From Tepidanaerobacter acetatoxydans Re1 (GTDB lineage Bacteria; Bacillota; Thermosediminibacteria; Thermosediminibacterales; Tepidanaerobacteraceae): a DNA stretch of 64,000 bases. The notes under the pieces are model-generated. The model saw only the letters and a program-made list of their open reading frames with translations. It searched no databases and had not been told where the DNA came from. The position numbers were made by a program, and so were the translations under genes. Every line of letters begins with the position of its first letter. The first letter of the stretch is position 1. Positions 40,992-50,046 of the stretch are shown here, in pieces. The stretch is from NCBI RefSeq assembly GCF_000328765.2, contig NC_019954.2:2090516-2154515 (forward strand). Direction: 5' to 3'.

Positions 40992-43382
40992 TTTTTCAAT
41001 CTCCCTTTCATTATTTTTATTATTTGAGGAATTACTTACCTTAGCAACGGTCATTGATGCATTTTTCTGCATGCCGCACTGAACGCTACATTCTGTTTTA
41101 GGTACAGTAGGTTTAAATTTTCGAAGCCTCAGCGCATTCGTAACTACGAAAAACGAGCTCATGCTCATAGCTGCCGCACCAATCATAGGAGTAAGCTTTA
41201 TATGGTAGGCAGGATATAAGATTCCTGCAGCAATGGGAATGCCCAAGGTGTTGTAGAAAAACGCCCAGAAAAGATTTTGCTTTATATTTCTTATTGTTGC
41301 TTTGGAAAGTTCTACAGCCGCCACCGCATCCATTAAATCGCTTCTTATAAGGACGATATCCGCAGATTCAATGGCAACATCTGTTCCTGCACCTATGGCT
41401 ATTCCTACGTCGGCTCTTGCTAAAGCAGGTGCATCGTTAATTCCGTCGCCAATCATAGCAACCTTTTGTCCCCGGCTTTGAAGCTCTTGAATCTTTTTAT
41501 CCTTTTCATGAGGCAGCACTCCTGCTATTGCTTCATCAATCTCCAACTGCAGGCGTATGGCTTCTGCCGTCTTAGGGTTGTCTCCTGTAAGCATAACTAC
41601 TTTAATGCCCATTTGTTTAAATTTCTGAACCGCTTGGCGGCTAGTAGGTTTTAAAACATCTGCAACAGCAATAATCCCTAGTAATGTATGAGCACTTGCA
41701 AAGTAAAGCGGGGTTTTACCTTCATTTGAAAAGTTGTCCGACAGCTCAACAGCCATGTTTATGTCAATTTGCTTTTCTTTGATAAACTGCTCATTTCCCG
41801 CAAAGTATGCCATCCCTTTAATGTACCCTTCTACGCCTCGGCCTGGAATAGACCTGAATTCGTCAATTTCTATCAGCGGAATTTCTCTTTCTTTGCAATA
41901 ACTTAAAATAGCTTCTGCCAGCGGGTGTTCCGAATTTTTCTCTAATGCCTGGGCAATTTTCAAAAGTTCTTCTTCGGATTCTGCCCCGCAAAGCACAATG
42001 TCTGTTACCTGAGGCTTACCTTGTGTCAATGTTCCGGTTTTATCTATGACAACGGTGTTTATACTGCAAAGCGCCTCTAAAGCCTCTGCCGACTTTATTA
42101 ATATTCCGTGCTCTGCCCCCCTTCCGGTTCCGACCATTATCGCAACAGGCGTAGCAAGTCCCAATGCGCAGGGGCATGAGATAACTAAAACCGATATCCC
42201 TATTGACAAAGCAAATTCAAAACTGTAGCCTGCAAAAAGCCACGCTATGCTTGCAATAAGAGCAATACAGATTACTGTGGGGACAAAGACGGCGCTTATC
42301 CTGTCTGCGAGCTTTGCTATCGGAGCTTTCGTGGCATTTGCATCTTCCACCAATGCTATTATTTTAGCAAGTGTCGTATCTTCTCCCACTTGTGTAGCCC
42401 TAAATTTAAAAGCACCTGTTCTGTTTATAGTCCCTGCACTTACCCTGTCTCCAGGCTGCTTTTCTACCGGAATACTTTCACCAGTTAATGCGGATTCGTC
42501 CACGGCAGATTGCCCTTCAATCACTATACCATCCACCGGGATTGAATCTCCAGGACGTATTACTATAATATCTTCTACTTTGACCGACTCTACCGGGATT
42601 TCTTCTTCCAAGCCGTCCCTTTCTACCCTGGCGGCTTTTGGCGCAAGGTCCATCAATTTCTTAATAGCGTCTGTGGTTTTACCCTTGGCTCGAGTTTCTA
42701 AAAACTTTCCTACTGTGATAAGGGTTAAAATCATGGCTGCTGATTCAAAATATAAATCATGATAGTATCTGTGGACTAATTCAAAATCGCCGGCACCCAA
42801 ACCATAACTCATGCGAAAAATGGCAAATACACCATAGATAAGGGCCGAGCCTGAGCCGATAGCTATCAGCGAATCCATATTTGGATGACCTTTAAATAAA
42901 GTTTTAAAACCTATTGTGTAAAATTTACGATTAGCAAAAGCAATCGGTAACACCAATAAAAACTGAGCAAAGGCAAAAGAAACCGCATTTTCTATGCCGG
43001 ATAAGAAAGACGGCAGCGGCAGATTTAGCATATGTCCCATGGATATATACATTAGAGGTATCATAAATAAAATAGAAACCTTCAAGCGCAGTTTCATATC
43101 CTCTATTTCCGCATCTGCCAAAGTCTTAGCTTTAGTTGTTTCTGCTTTTTGCTTTATTCCCTTTTTCTCTTTTAAAGATGCACCATATCCCGCATCTTCT
43201 ACGGCTTTTATTATTTCAATATCTGATGTCTTTTCATCATCGTATTTAACACGCATGCTGTTTGTCAGCAGGTTTACTGTTACCGACTCTACACCATAAA
43301 CCTTTTTTACGCTGTGTTCAACGGCAGCCGAGCATGCAGCACATGTCATGCCGGTTACATTATAAGTTTTTTCCACATTCAT
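40776..43382 (-). CDS. copA: copper-exporting P1B-type ATPase with an additional C-terminal CopZ-like domain
   Basis: Cu(I)-translocating ATPase of 868 residues at the cytoplasmic membrane. N-terminal HMA domain with GMTCAACS (about 11-18); membrane helices; actuator TGES (about 264); CPC metal site [12 protein letters not shown] (about 402); phosphorylated Asp in DKTGTLT (about 444); HP locus [10 protein letters not shown]; and [11 protein letters not shown] near 640. Unusually, the protein continues after the last membrane helices through a Cys/Met/Asn-rich linker into a second complete HMA domain with GMMCEHCK (about 806). That domain has its own ribosome-binding site and ATG at 40991, so it looks like a copA-copZ fusion. 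csoR follows after 3 nt. Confidence 0.95.
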   Translation of the reverse strand: MNVEKTYNVTGMTCAACSAAVEHSVKKVYGVESVTVNLLTNSMRVKYDDEKTSDIEIIKAVEDAGYGASLKEKKGIKQKAETTKAKTLADAEIEDMKLRLKVSILFMIPLMYISMGHMLNLPLPSFLSGIENAVSFAFAQFLLVLPIAFANRKFYTIGFKTLFKGHPNMDSLIAIGSGSALIYGVFAIFRMSYGLGAGDFELVHRYYHDLYFESAAMILTLITVGKFLETRAKGKTTDAIKKLMDLAPKAARVERDGLEEEIPVESVKVEDIIVIRPGDSIPVDGIVIEGQSAVDESALTGESIPVEKQPGDRVSAGTINRTGAFKFRATQVGEDTTLAKIIALVEDANATKAPIAKLADRISAVFVPTVICIALIASIAWLFAGYSFEFALSIGISVLVISCPCALGLATPVAIMVGTGRGAEHGILIKSAEALEALCSINTVVIDKTGTLTQGKPQVTDIVLCGAESEEELLKIAQALEKNSEHPLAEAILSYCKEREIPLIEIDEFRSIPGRGVEGYIKGMAYFAGNEQFIKEKQIDINMAVELSDNFSNEGKTPLYFASAHTLLGIIAVADVLKPTSRQAVQKFKQMGIKVVMLTGDNPKTAEAIRLQLEIDEAIAGVLPHEKDKKIQELQSRGQKVAMIGDGINDAPALARADVGIAIGAGTDVAIESADIVLIRSDLMDAVAAVELSKATIRNIKQNLFWAFFYNTLGIPIAAGILYPAYHIKLTPMIGAAAMSMSSFFVVTNALRLRKFKPTVPKTECSVQCGMQKNASMTVAKVSNSSNNKNNEREIEKMKKVLKIKGMMCEHCKMRVEKALNAIDGVNASVNLEDGSAEVAYLKPISDETLKHVIEEAGYEVTSIVEEV

Positions 43383-43401
43383 TTAAATAACCCCACTTTC
43401 T

Positions 43402-43460
43402 ATATACCCCCTCGGGGGTATATGTGGGTACATTATACAGCTTTTTCTAAAAAGTGTCAA
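43402..43460 (-). promoter_or_regulatory. copA promoter with CsoR-type operator
   Basis: On the minus strand TTGACA (43455-43460), a 17-bp spacer and TATAAT (43432-43437). The perfect palindrome ATATACCCCC / GGGGGTATAT with a TC centre (43402-43423) covers the expected transcription start. It matches the GC-core, AT-flank form of CsoR operators. Confidence 0.9.
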
Positions 43461-43607
43461 ATCTGCCCAAAAATAAACCAACGGATTGCGTCAGGATATC
43501 CATCGGTTTTATACGGTTAAAATCTTTTAAATTATTACCTCTCGCTTTTAATATTATAATATTAATAAACTCAGCCAAATTTTAAAATCTTATCACTATG
43601 GGACAGC

Positions 43608-44741
43608 TTAATTCATTTTTGCTATTCTTTCAAGAAGAACTTCTATATTAGCAGGTATGCAAAGTCGGACATAATTTCTGCCTAAGTTGGTAAATTCATC
43701 TCCAGGAGCGGTTATAACTCCATGTTTTAAAAAGTAATCATATAGATTTCCCTTATCTTTGCACCCTAAGGTAAGTATCGGCACTTCAAGACCGGTTTCA
43801 TATATGGTAAATTTATCCTTGCACATTGATAAAAGTCTTGCTTTGTTCTGCTTTATGTCTTTTCTGCATTGTAATATAAATTCAGTATCCCTCAATGTTT
43901 CAGTTATTATATTACTCATAATATCAGGAAAGACAAATGCAGGTATGTTTGCAGTATTGTAATATTCTTTAAGGCGGCCTTTAACAATAAGGTAACCTAA
44001 CCTTATATTAGCAAGCCCCATGCCTTTTGAAAGCGAGCGTACTGTCAGTAAATTATCATATTTTTCACAGATACTTATAGCTGAATTTGAAGCATCCATA
44101 TAATCTCCATACGCCTCATCTACAATAACAGGTATCCCATAATTTGCTGCTCTTTTGACAATCTCCTCTATTATTGCAATCTTCAAAACTTGACCTGTAG
44201 GGTTATTTGGATTATCAATATAAATGATATTATATGAATCATTAATTGCATCTAAAAATCTTTTATGGCAGAATTTAAAATTTTCTTCTTCTCTCAAGCC
44301 AATGAAATTATAAACTCCTCCATACATTTTTACTAAGTTTTCATACTCCGAGAATTGCGGGCAATAACCCAGTACTTTACTGCCATTTTCTATAAATAAT
44401 CTGTTCAATTTAGCTAGAATTCTTACAGAGCCTGCTTCTAAAAAGATTTCATTCTCCTTTAATTCAGCTACACCTGACCAAAGATTTATAATGGCTTTTT
44501 TTATTGCGGTATATGATGTATCGGGATATTTAGCAATACCTTCCCAGTAAATATTACTAGTGGCTTTTTGTGCAAGGGTTGAACAGCCATAAGGGTTTAC
44601 TCCCAGAGAGCAGTCTATAATATCATCTTTTTTTATTTTATATTTTGCCAATTCCTCCCATGGGTCTTTTGTATAAGATTTGGGTTGAAAGTCATGTAAA
44701 ATCGGTCTGATTTTCCTTATAACCTTGTCAATAGATATCAT
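43608..44741 (-). CDS. HisC/CobD-like PLP aminotransferase
   Basis: Class I/II fold-type I aminotransferase of 377 residues. Seen: IDCSLGVNPYGCS near the N-terminus, IYIDNPNNPTGQVL (about 178), VDEAYGDYMD (about 211) and the Schiff-base Lys in LTVRSLSKGMGLANIRLGYL (about 238). The pattern resembles histidinol-phosphate aminotransferase and CobD threonine-phosphate decarboxylase, but neither histidine nor cobalamin genes are adjacent. It lies 8 nt downstream of an NhaC-type antiporter, so it may process the amino acid or amine exchanged by it (inference). The exact start is uncertain, since GAGGGG abuts the ATG. Confidence 0.85.
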   Translation of the reverse strand: MISIDKVIRKIRPILHDFQPKSYTKDPWEELAKYKIKKDDIIDCSLGVNPYGCSTLAQKATSNIYWEGIAKYPDTSYTAIKKAIINLWSGVAELKENEIFLEAGSVRILAKLNRLFIENGSKVLGYCPQFSEYENLVKMYGGVYNFIGLREEENFKFCHKRFLDAINDSYNIIYIDNPNNPTGQVLKIAIIEEIVKRAANYGIPVIVDEAYGDYMDASNSAISICEKYDNLLTVRSLSKGMGLANIRLGYLIVKGRLKEYYNTANIPAFVFPDIMSNIITETLRDTEFILQCRKDIKQNKARLLSMCKDKFTIYETGLEVPILTLGCKDKGNLYDYFLKHGVITAPGDEFTNLGRNYVRLCIPANIEVLLERIAKMN

Positions 44742-44749
44742 CCCCTCAT

Positions 44750-46144
44750 TTAACTTTCTTCCGGTTCAGCTGGAAACGTTGCAAAACCTACAAAAGCATA
44801 GATTATAGCAATAATCGGAGCAATAAAGGGGAGATAGCAGTATGGGATATATTCTAAGCCAACATTGAGAACATTTTGTGCATAAACAGATGCAACTCCC
44901 CACGGTAATGCTCCGCACATTAAGGTAGCACCGGTTTCAAGAGTTCTCGAAAGAACGCTGGTGTGTATCTTCATATCCCGAAATGCGGGCTCTAAAGTCC
45001 TGCCTGGAACTATAATGGATACCATCATTTCTCCCGTTGCAAGCAGCATTATATATGCACTTGCCAGTGAAGCTAAGATTAAGTCTCTTGGCTTTTTTAT
45101 ATGTTTCATAAGGTTTTCAAGTAATACTTGTAATATCCCGCACTTTTCTAATATACCTCCCATAGCAGTTCCCGCCATAATTATGGCAACAGTACTCATC
45201 ATAGAATTTATCCCGCCTTGAGTAAGGAGCTTATCTATAAGCTCATGACCGGTGTTAGAGATAAATCCATTTGCTCCCACCTCAATTATGCCTGCAAGAC
45301 TAGCTCCTTGAGTAAATATCGATAAAGCACCTGCCGAAATAAAACTAATCATCAGTGCAACAATGGCAGGCACCTTTAATACTGAAAGGATAATTACAAT
45401 TGCCGGCGGAATTAAAGTCATAATAGAAAGATTAAAATTGCTGCTTAGGGTTGTCAAAATGCTTTCTACGGTTCCAAAATCGACATTTCCTGCTGTGGCA
45501 TATCTATGTCCGACAAAGGTGTAAATTGCTAAACAAATTGCCACACCGGGCCCTGATACATACAGCATTGAACGAACGTGGTCGAATAACTTGGTTCCGG
45601 TCATGGCTGCCGTAAGGTTAGTAGAGTCTGATAGTGGTGAAACTTTGTCTCCAAACATAGCACCGGAAACTATAGCTCCTGCTGTTAAGGCTCTTGGAAT
45701 ACCAAGGCCTTCAGCAATGCCCATAAGGACAATGCCCATAGTTGCAATTGTGCCGAAAGAACTGCCTATCAATACAGAGGTTAATGCGCAAAGCATAAAG
45801 CCGGCAGGCAAAAATATTTGAGGCGTAAGTAGTTTTAATCCGTAATAAATCATAGTTTGAATAGTACCACCTAAAATCCAGGTGCCAACAACCATACCGA
45901 TTACTATCAATATTATGCAAGCACCTAAACCATTTCTCATCCCATCAAGCATACCTTTTTCGATGTCTTCCCAAGAATATCCTAAATAAAAGCCTACAAG
46001 AACAGCTGCTGCAGTTCCCAGCACCAATGCCGTTTCAAGAACAAGAGCAGTCTTAATAGAAATCAAAATTACCGTTATTACTAACAATAAAGCTATAACA
46101 GCTTCTTTCAAGGTAGGTTTCCTTTTTTCGATATCATTTAGCAT
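44750..46144 (-). CDS. NhaC-family Na+/H+ antiporter-type transporter
   Basis: Polytopic transporter of 464 residues with about 11-12 membrane spans. Family segments: GTWILGGTIQTMIYYGLKLL, SVLIGSSFGTIATMGIVLMG, GAMFGDKVSPLSDSTNLT (about 172) and ETGATLMCGALPWGVASVYAQ. Members exchange Na+ or H+, or organic substrates such as malate/lactate or amino acids, so ion-only function is not assured. It heads a two-gene operon with the PLP aminotransferase, with GGAGA before the ATG. The pairing suggests a transporter for an amino-acid-like compound. Confidence 0.9.
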   Translation of the reverse strand: MLNDIEKRKPTLKEAVIALLLVITVILISIKTALVLETALVLGTAAAVLVGFYLGYSWEDIEKGMLDGMRNGLGACIILIVIGMVVGTWILGGTIQTMIYYGLKLLTPQIFLPAGFMLCALTSVLIGSSFGTIATMGIVLMGIAEGLGIPRALTAGAIVSGAMFGDKVSPLSDSTNLTAAMTGTKLFDHVRSMLYVSGPGVAICLAIYTFVGHRYATAGNVDFGTVESILTTLSSNFNLSIMTLIPPAIVIILSVLKVPAIVALMISFISAGALSIFTQGASLAGIIEVGANGFISNTGHELIDKLLTQGGINSMMSTVAIIMAGTAMGGILEKCGILQVLLENLMKHIKKPRDLILASLASAYIMLLATGEMMVSIIVPGRTLEPAFRDMKIHTSVLSRTLETGATLMCGALPWGVASVYAQNVLNVGLEYIPYCYLPFIAPIIAIIYAFVGFATFPAEPEES

Positions 46145-46290
46145 GTTTGGTATCTCCTCTCAGATATATTAACTCCTGCATTTAGTAACAGCATGACTAT
46201 TTTAACCGGCTTGCCGGATTGTTTATGAAGGCCTTATCGCATTTTGACAATACCTTATTATTTTAACACATATTTAGTTCAATAATATTA

Positions 46291-46452
46291 TTAATTATAC
46301 CATAAATAATCTAACTTCACTGTAGCAGCCTTTTTTCTAGGCTTATATTCAACATAGAACCCCGATATATCATCATAATCAAATCTTTCAGTTAAAATTA
46401 CGGTAGCGTCATCTTTTAATTTAATATTTTTTCGACTGAAAAGTTGGCCGCC
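46291..46452 (-). pseudogene. possible coding remnant of unknown family
   Basis: An open stretch of about 53 codons ending in TAA at 46291 reads like protein (LFSRKNIKLKDDATVILTE, then FYVEYKPRKKAATVKLDY). It has no start codon and its upstream side overlaps the end of the kinase gene in another frame. It may be the tail of a lost gene or chance. The rest of 46145-46290 holds no feature seen. Confidence 0.25.
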
Positions 46453-46453
46453 T

Positions 46454-47734
46454 CTAAATCAATGTAGTAACAGCAGGTAGTTTAACATAAAATATCGTAT
46501 TTTCATTTGGATTACTTTTAACGGAGATTTTCCCTCCATGTTGCTCGATGATAGTTTTTGCAATAGCAAGACCTAGCCCGTAGCCTCCGCTTTTTCTTGT
46601 CCGCGATTCATCTGTGCGGTAAAATCTGTCAAATACCTTGCTGATATTTTCTTGAGGGATTCCCTCGCCGGTATTTGCTACAGATAAGAGCACATTGCTT
46701 TGCTGCCTTTTTAAGGAAACTATAACCTTCCCTTTAGTATTAGTATATTTTACTGCATTGTCCAAAAGGATTGTAACTGCTTGCTGAATCTGTTCGCAAC
46801 TGCCACATATTATCAAGTTAGGTTCAATCTCATACTCTAGCGAAATGCCATGTTCAAAAAATACTGCTTCCATCGTCAAAATAGCATTTTCAACTAGTTG
46901 GCTCAGGTTAAAATCGGTAAAAATCATTTTTACATCCGAATAGTCCATCTGTGCAAGATATAAAAGGTCATTTGTAAGTTTTGTCATTCGCTCAGCTTCT
47001 GATTTAATATAATAAAGCCACTTAGACTGATTTTTTATATAGTCTTGAGGATTTGCTAAAAGCACATCTGCATTTGTATTGATTATTGCAAGTGGTGTCT
47101 TTAACTCATGGGACGCATCGGCTATAAATTGTTTTTGCTTTTCAAAGGCTTCCTGGACAGGCTTAATAGCTCTATCTGCAAAGAATTTGCTTACAAAGAA
47201 AATAATAAAAAGCATAATAAGCGCCACAAAAAGAAATGTATATATGAGATTGGTCAAGATGCCTTGCCGAGATGTGATGTCCAAAAATACGATTTGGTAT
47301 CCGGCCGGGTGCGGCTTTATTAGAAATGCCCAATAAGTATCGTTTAGTTTAAATTTACCCATATCTTTATTTGCTGAGACAGCAAAATTTTTTGCAGTTT
47401 CATAGAAGTCTATATCTACATCAAAGATTGAAGAAAAGGATATGATATTCCCATTTTCATCAGTTACCAGTAAAAACGAAACCGAGCGGTCCGGCGGTGG
47501 TTGCAAGCGATTAGCATCAACGGGCGGTAAAGTATCTGTAAATCCGGATTGTGGTTTGCTCTTATTTATCCCTGAATTTCTGTCAAATTCTGATACTCTA
47601 CGCAGTTCCCGTTCAATATCAGCTTGCACATTATTATAAGTTATTAAATAAATTGATGAAAAGGCAAGCAGCATTATAAAGGAAATAATGATTAAATTTA
47701 AAATGAGGAATCTGTTTCTGAGCTGCTTAAACAT
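46454..47734 (-). CDS. EnvZ-type sensor histidine kinase
   Basis: Membrane sensor kinase of 426 residues. TM1 lies at about 10-30, an extracytoplasmic sensor to about 155, and TM2 about 158-180. Then comes HisKA with the phosphoacceptor His in FIADASHELKTPLAI (about 212), and HATPase_c with N-box LLDNAVKYT (about 330), VANTGEGIP and GYGLGLAIAK (about 390). It follows the response-regulator gene with a one-base overlap (TAATG). The stimulus is unknown. The divergent operon for VTC, DUF4956 and CotH proteins is the likely target. Confidence 0.95.
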   Translation of the reverse strand: MFKQLRNRFLILNLIIISFIMLLAFSSIYLITYNNVQADIERELRRVSEFDRNSGINKSKPQSGFTDTLPPVDANRLQPPPDRSVSFLLVTDENGNIISFSSIFDVDIDFYETAKNFAVSANKDMGKFKLNDTYWAFLIKPHPAGYQIVFLDITSRQGILTNLIYTFLFVALIMLFIIFFVSKFFADRAIKPVQEAFEKQKQFIADASHELKTPLAIINTNADVLLANPQDYIKNQSKWLYYIKSEAERMTKLTNDLLYLAQMDYSDVKMIFTDFNLSQLVENAILTMEAVFFEHGISLEYEIEPNLIICGSCEQIQQAVTILLDNAVKYTNTKGKVIVSLKRQQSNVLLSVANTGEGIPQENISKVFDRFYRTDESRTRKSGGYGLGLAIAKTIIEQHGGKISVKSNPNENTIFYVKLPAVTTLI

Positions 47735-48411
47735 TAATTTCCACCTTCCAAAATGTATCCTACTCCGCGCACGGTAACTATGCTGACTTTAGAATTTAAA
47801 AATGAGAGTTTCTTTCTCAAAAACGAAATATAAACTTCCACATTATTTGGTTCGACTTCCGAATCAAACCCCCAAAGCTTTTCGATAATCAATTCCTTAG
47901 AAGTTACGATGTTTTTGCGCAACATTAAAAACTCTAATAGCTCACTTTCTTTTAAGGTAAGTTTCACATCTTTGCTATCCTTTGACAATTTAAGATTTAA
48001 AGCATCTAATTCAATATCTCCATATTTTAAAGAAGAATCCGGCAATATATCCCCCTTTCGCCTTGACAAAGCTCTTATCCTTGCCAACAGCTCCTCTGTT
48101 GCAAAAGGTTTTGGCAAATAATCATCCGCACCGCTGTCCAAACCCATAACCTTATCAGAAATTTCTCCTTTTGCCGTAAGAAGTATCACAGGCGTTGCGA
48201 TTTCCTGTTTTCTAATATGCTTTAGTATGCTAATGCCATTCATTTTTGGAAGCATTATATCCAGGATAATTAAATCATAAATGCCACTTAAGGCATTATC
48301 AAGACCAGATTCTCCATCATGTACCGCATCAACGGTATAATTGTTTTTCTTTAATATCTGCGTTAAAGCCTCCGCTAAATGAAGCTCATCTTCTACGATT
48401 AATATTCTCAT
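47734..48411 (-). CDS. OmpR/PhoB-family response regulator
   Basis: DNA-binding response regulator of 225 residues. Receiver domain (about 1-115) with acidic pair VEDE, phosphoacceptor in LIILDIMLPKMNG (D51), Thr in LLTAKG and Lys in YLPKPF. OmpR-type winged helix (about 128-222) with ESELLEFLMLRKN, VEVYISFLRKKL and VRGVGYIL. It is co-transcribed with the kinase. The divergent promoter at 48522-48554 holds two TTTAAGG copies 11 bp apart, the usual spacing for this family. Confidence 0.95.
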   Translation of the reverse strand: MRILIVEDELHLAEALTQILKKNNYTVDAVHDGESGLDNALSGIYDLIILDIMLPKMNGISILKHIRKQEIATPVILLTAKGEISDKVMGLDSGADDYLPKPFATEELLARIRALSRRKGDILPDSSLKYGDIELDALNLKLSKDSKDVKLTLKESELLEFLMLRKNIVTSKELIIEKLWGFDSEVEPNNVEVYISFLRKKLSFLNSKVSIVTVRGVGYILEGGN

Positions 48412-48521
48412 AGAACCACCTTCATTTTTTTAATTCTTCTAACTGTATTATTATACACGAGCATTCTTAAATCAAGCTTAAATGTTGCATCTTTACACAT
48501 TTTAAATTTATTTTTTAATTA

Positions 48522-48554
48522 TTTAAGGTTTTTTTAAGGTACTCCATTTAAAAT
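48522..48554 (+). promoter_or_regulatory. promoter of the VTC-DUF4956-CotH operon with OmpR-type direct repeats
   Basis: TTTAAGG at 48522-48528 and 48533-48539 (11-bp period) sit just upstream of a -10 TAAAAT (48549-48554), covering the -35 region. This is the layout of activator-dependent promoters bound by OmpR/PhoB regulators, such as the one encoded divergently. Confidence 0.6.
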
Positions 48555-48601
48555 AAAGGCAAGCTTGAAGCAAAACAAAGATATGAGAAAGGAGAACTAC
48601 C

Positions 48602-49393
48602 ATGGCAATTGAAACTTTCAACAGATATGAGCGCAAGTTTTTACTTAATAAATCAACAGCCAAAAGCATACAAGATAAACTTTTAAACTATATGGAACCA
48701 GATGAGTATAACAGAAGCTCTGAATTTTATACAATAAGCAATCTCTACCTTGATACTGCTGACGATTACTTAATCAGAAAATCTATTTGTGCACCTAAAT
48801 ATAAAGAAAAGCTTCGAATAAGGGCATATGGGATTCCTGAAGAAGATGAGCTGGTTTATGTTGAAATCAAGAAAAAGTTCTGTGGCTTAGTCAATAAAAG
48901 GCGCACAGCCCTAAGTCTTAACGAGGCTTATGATTTTATAAACACCGGCATAAAACCTGAACAAAAAAACTACATAAATTATCAGGTTATCAATGAGATA
49001 GCTTATATGTTAAAAATATACAATGCGCCTAGGGCAAAGGTTTACATTGCATATGACAGAAAAGCATTCTTTTGCACAGATGACAGAAACCTGAGAATAA
49101 CCTTTGATGTAAACATAAGAACAAGAAGATACGACTTAAAGCTTGAAAGCGGCGATTATGGAGAAAATTTATTAGAAGATGATAAGGTGCTCATGGAAAT
49201 TAAAACCTTAAATGCTATCCCCTATTGGCTATCAAGGTTGCTTTCTGAATACAAAGTCTATTCAATAAGTTTTTCTAAATATGGCACAGAATATAAAAGA
49301 ATGCTGTTAAACAATTACAAAGCGAAAGGAGGTAAAAATATATGTTCCAAACAATTTTCGGTGCAGCCGCGGCTGATACCTCAATATCTTTAG
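48602..49393 (+). CDS. VTC-domain polyphosphate polymerase-like protein
   Basis: Protein of 263 residues with a VTC (vacuolar transporter chaperone, polyphosphate polymerase tunnel) fold. Basic and acidic tunnel motifs are visible: RYERKFLL (about 8), NLYLDTADD (about 50), KLRIRAYG (about 72), VYVEIKKK (about 86), AYDRKAFF (about 150) and LMEIKT (about 200). Bacterial members are usually next to DUF4956 and CotH genes, exactly as here. It may make or bind polyphosphate or act in nucleotide transfer; activity is not shown. The 3' end overlaps the next gene by 52 nt in another frame. Confidence 0.9.
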   Translation: MAIETFNRYERKFLLNKSTAKSIQDKLLNYMEPDEYNRSSEFYTISNLYLDTADDYLIRKSICAPKYKEKLRIRAYGIPEEDELVYVEIKKKFCGLVNKRRTALSLNEAYDFINTGIKPEQKNYINYQVINEIAYMLKIYNAPRAKVYIAYDRKAFFCTDDRNLRITFDVNIRTRRYDLKLESGDYGENLLEDDKVLMEIKTLNAIPYWLSRLLSEYKVYSISFSKYGTEYKRMLLNNYKAKGGKNICSKQFSVQPRLIPQYL

Positions 49394-50028
49394 GAAATAC
49401 TTTATTGACAATTGCTATTTCTTTTATCCTGGGTATGGTTATTAGTTTAACTTATATGAAGACCAGTAATAAAAACAATTACTCGCAGAATTTTTCTCTT
49501 ACACTGGTTCTCGTTCCCACTTTGATTGCAATTATTATCCTTTTAATAGGAAGTAATGTTGCAAGGGCATTTAGTTTAGCAGGTGCATTTTCAATCATAC
49601 GATTTAGAAGTGCTCCCGGAGATCCAAAAGACATTTCCTATGTACTGTTTGCACTGGCTGCAGGTCTTGCGTGCGGTGTAGGGTTTTACCAGTATGCGGC
49701 ATTGTTCACCGCAGTTCTTTGCCTGCTAATGATAATGCTTAGCCTGTTTAATTTTGGAGCTAAAAATACAGGTCAGAAATTGCTTAAAATAACAATTCCC
49801 GAGGATTTGGATTATGAAGGGGCATTTGATGAAGTCTTTGATACTTTTACCGTCGATCATACCCTTGCTAAAGTAAAAACGACTGGTTTAGGAAGTCTTT
49901 ACGAACTGGTTTATACGGTAACTATGAATAAGGATATTAATCAAAAAGAGTTTCTGGACGCACTTCGCTGCAGAAACGGCAATTTGAACATTACACTGTC
50001 AATGTGTGCAGATTCGACAGAATACTAG
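49342..50028 (+). CDS. DUF4956-domain membrane protein
   Basis: Membrane protein of 228 residues with three to four spans in the first 130 residues and a cytosolic C-terminal domain. The family core ARAFSLAGAFSIIRFRSAPGDPKDISYV (about 73-100) is well conserved. Function unknown. It invariably accompanies VTC-domain and often CotH proteins, suggesting a membrane complex that makes or exports a phosphate polymer or modifies surface proteins. The start ATG at 49342 is fixed by AAAGGAGG at 9 nt, inside the end of the VTC gene. Confidence 0.88.
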   Translation: MFQTIFGAAAADTSISLGNTLLTIAISFILGMVISLTYMKTSNKNNYSQNFSLTLVLVPTLIAIIILLIGSNVARAFSLAGAFSIIRFRSAPGDPKDISYVLFALAAGLACGVGFYQYAALFTAVLCLLMIMLSLFNFGAKNTGQKLLKITIPEDLDYEGAFDEVFDTFTVDHTLAKVKTTGLGSLYELVYTVTMNKDINQKEFLDALRCRNGNLNITLSMCADSTEY

Positions 50029-50046
50029 GCATTTGGAGGAGATAGA

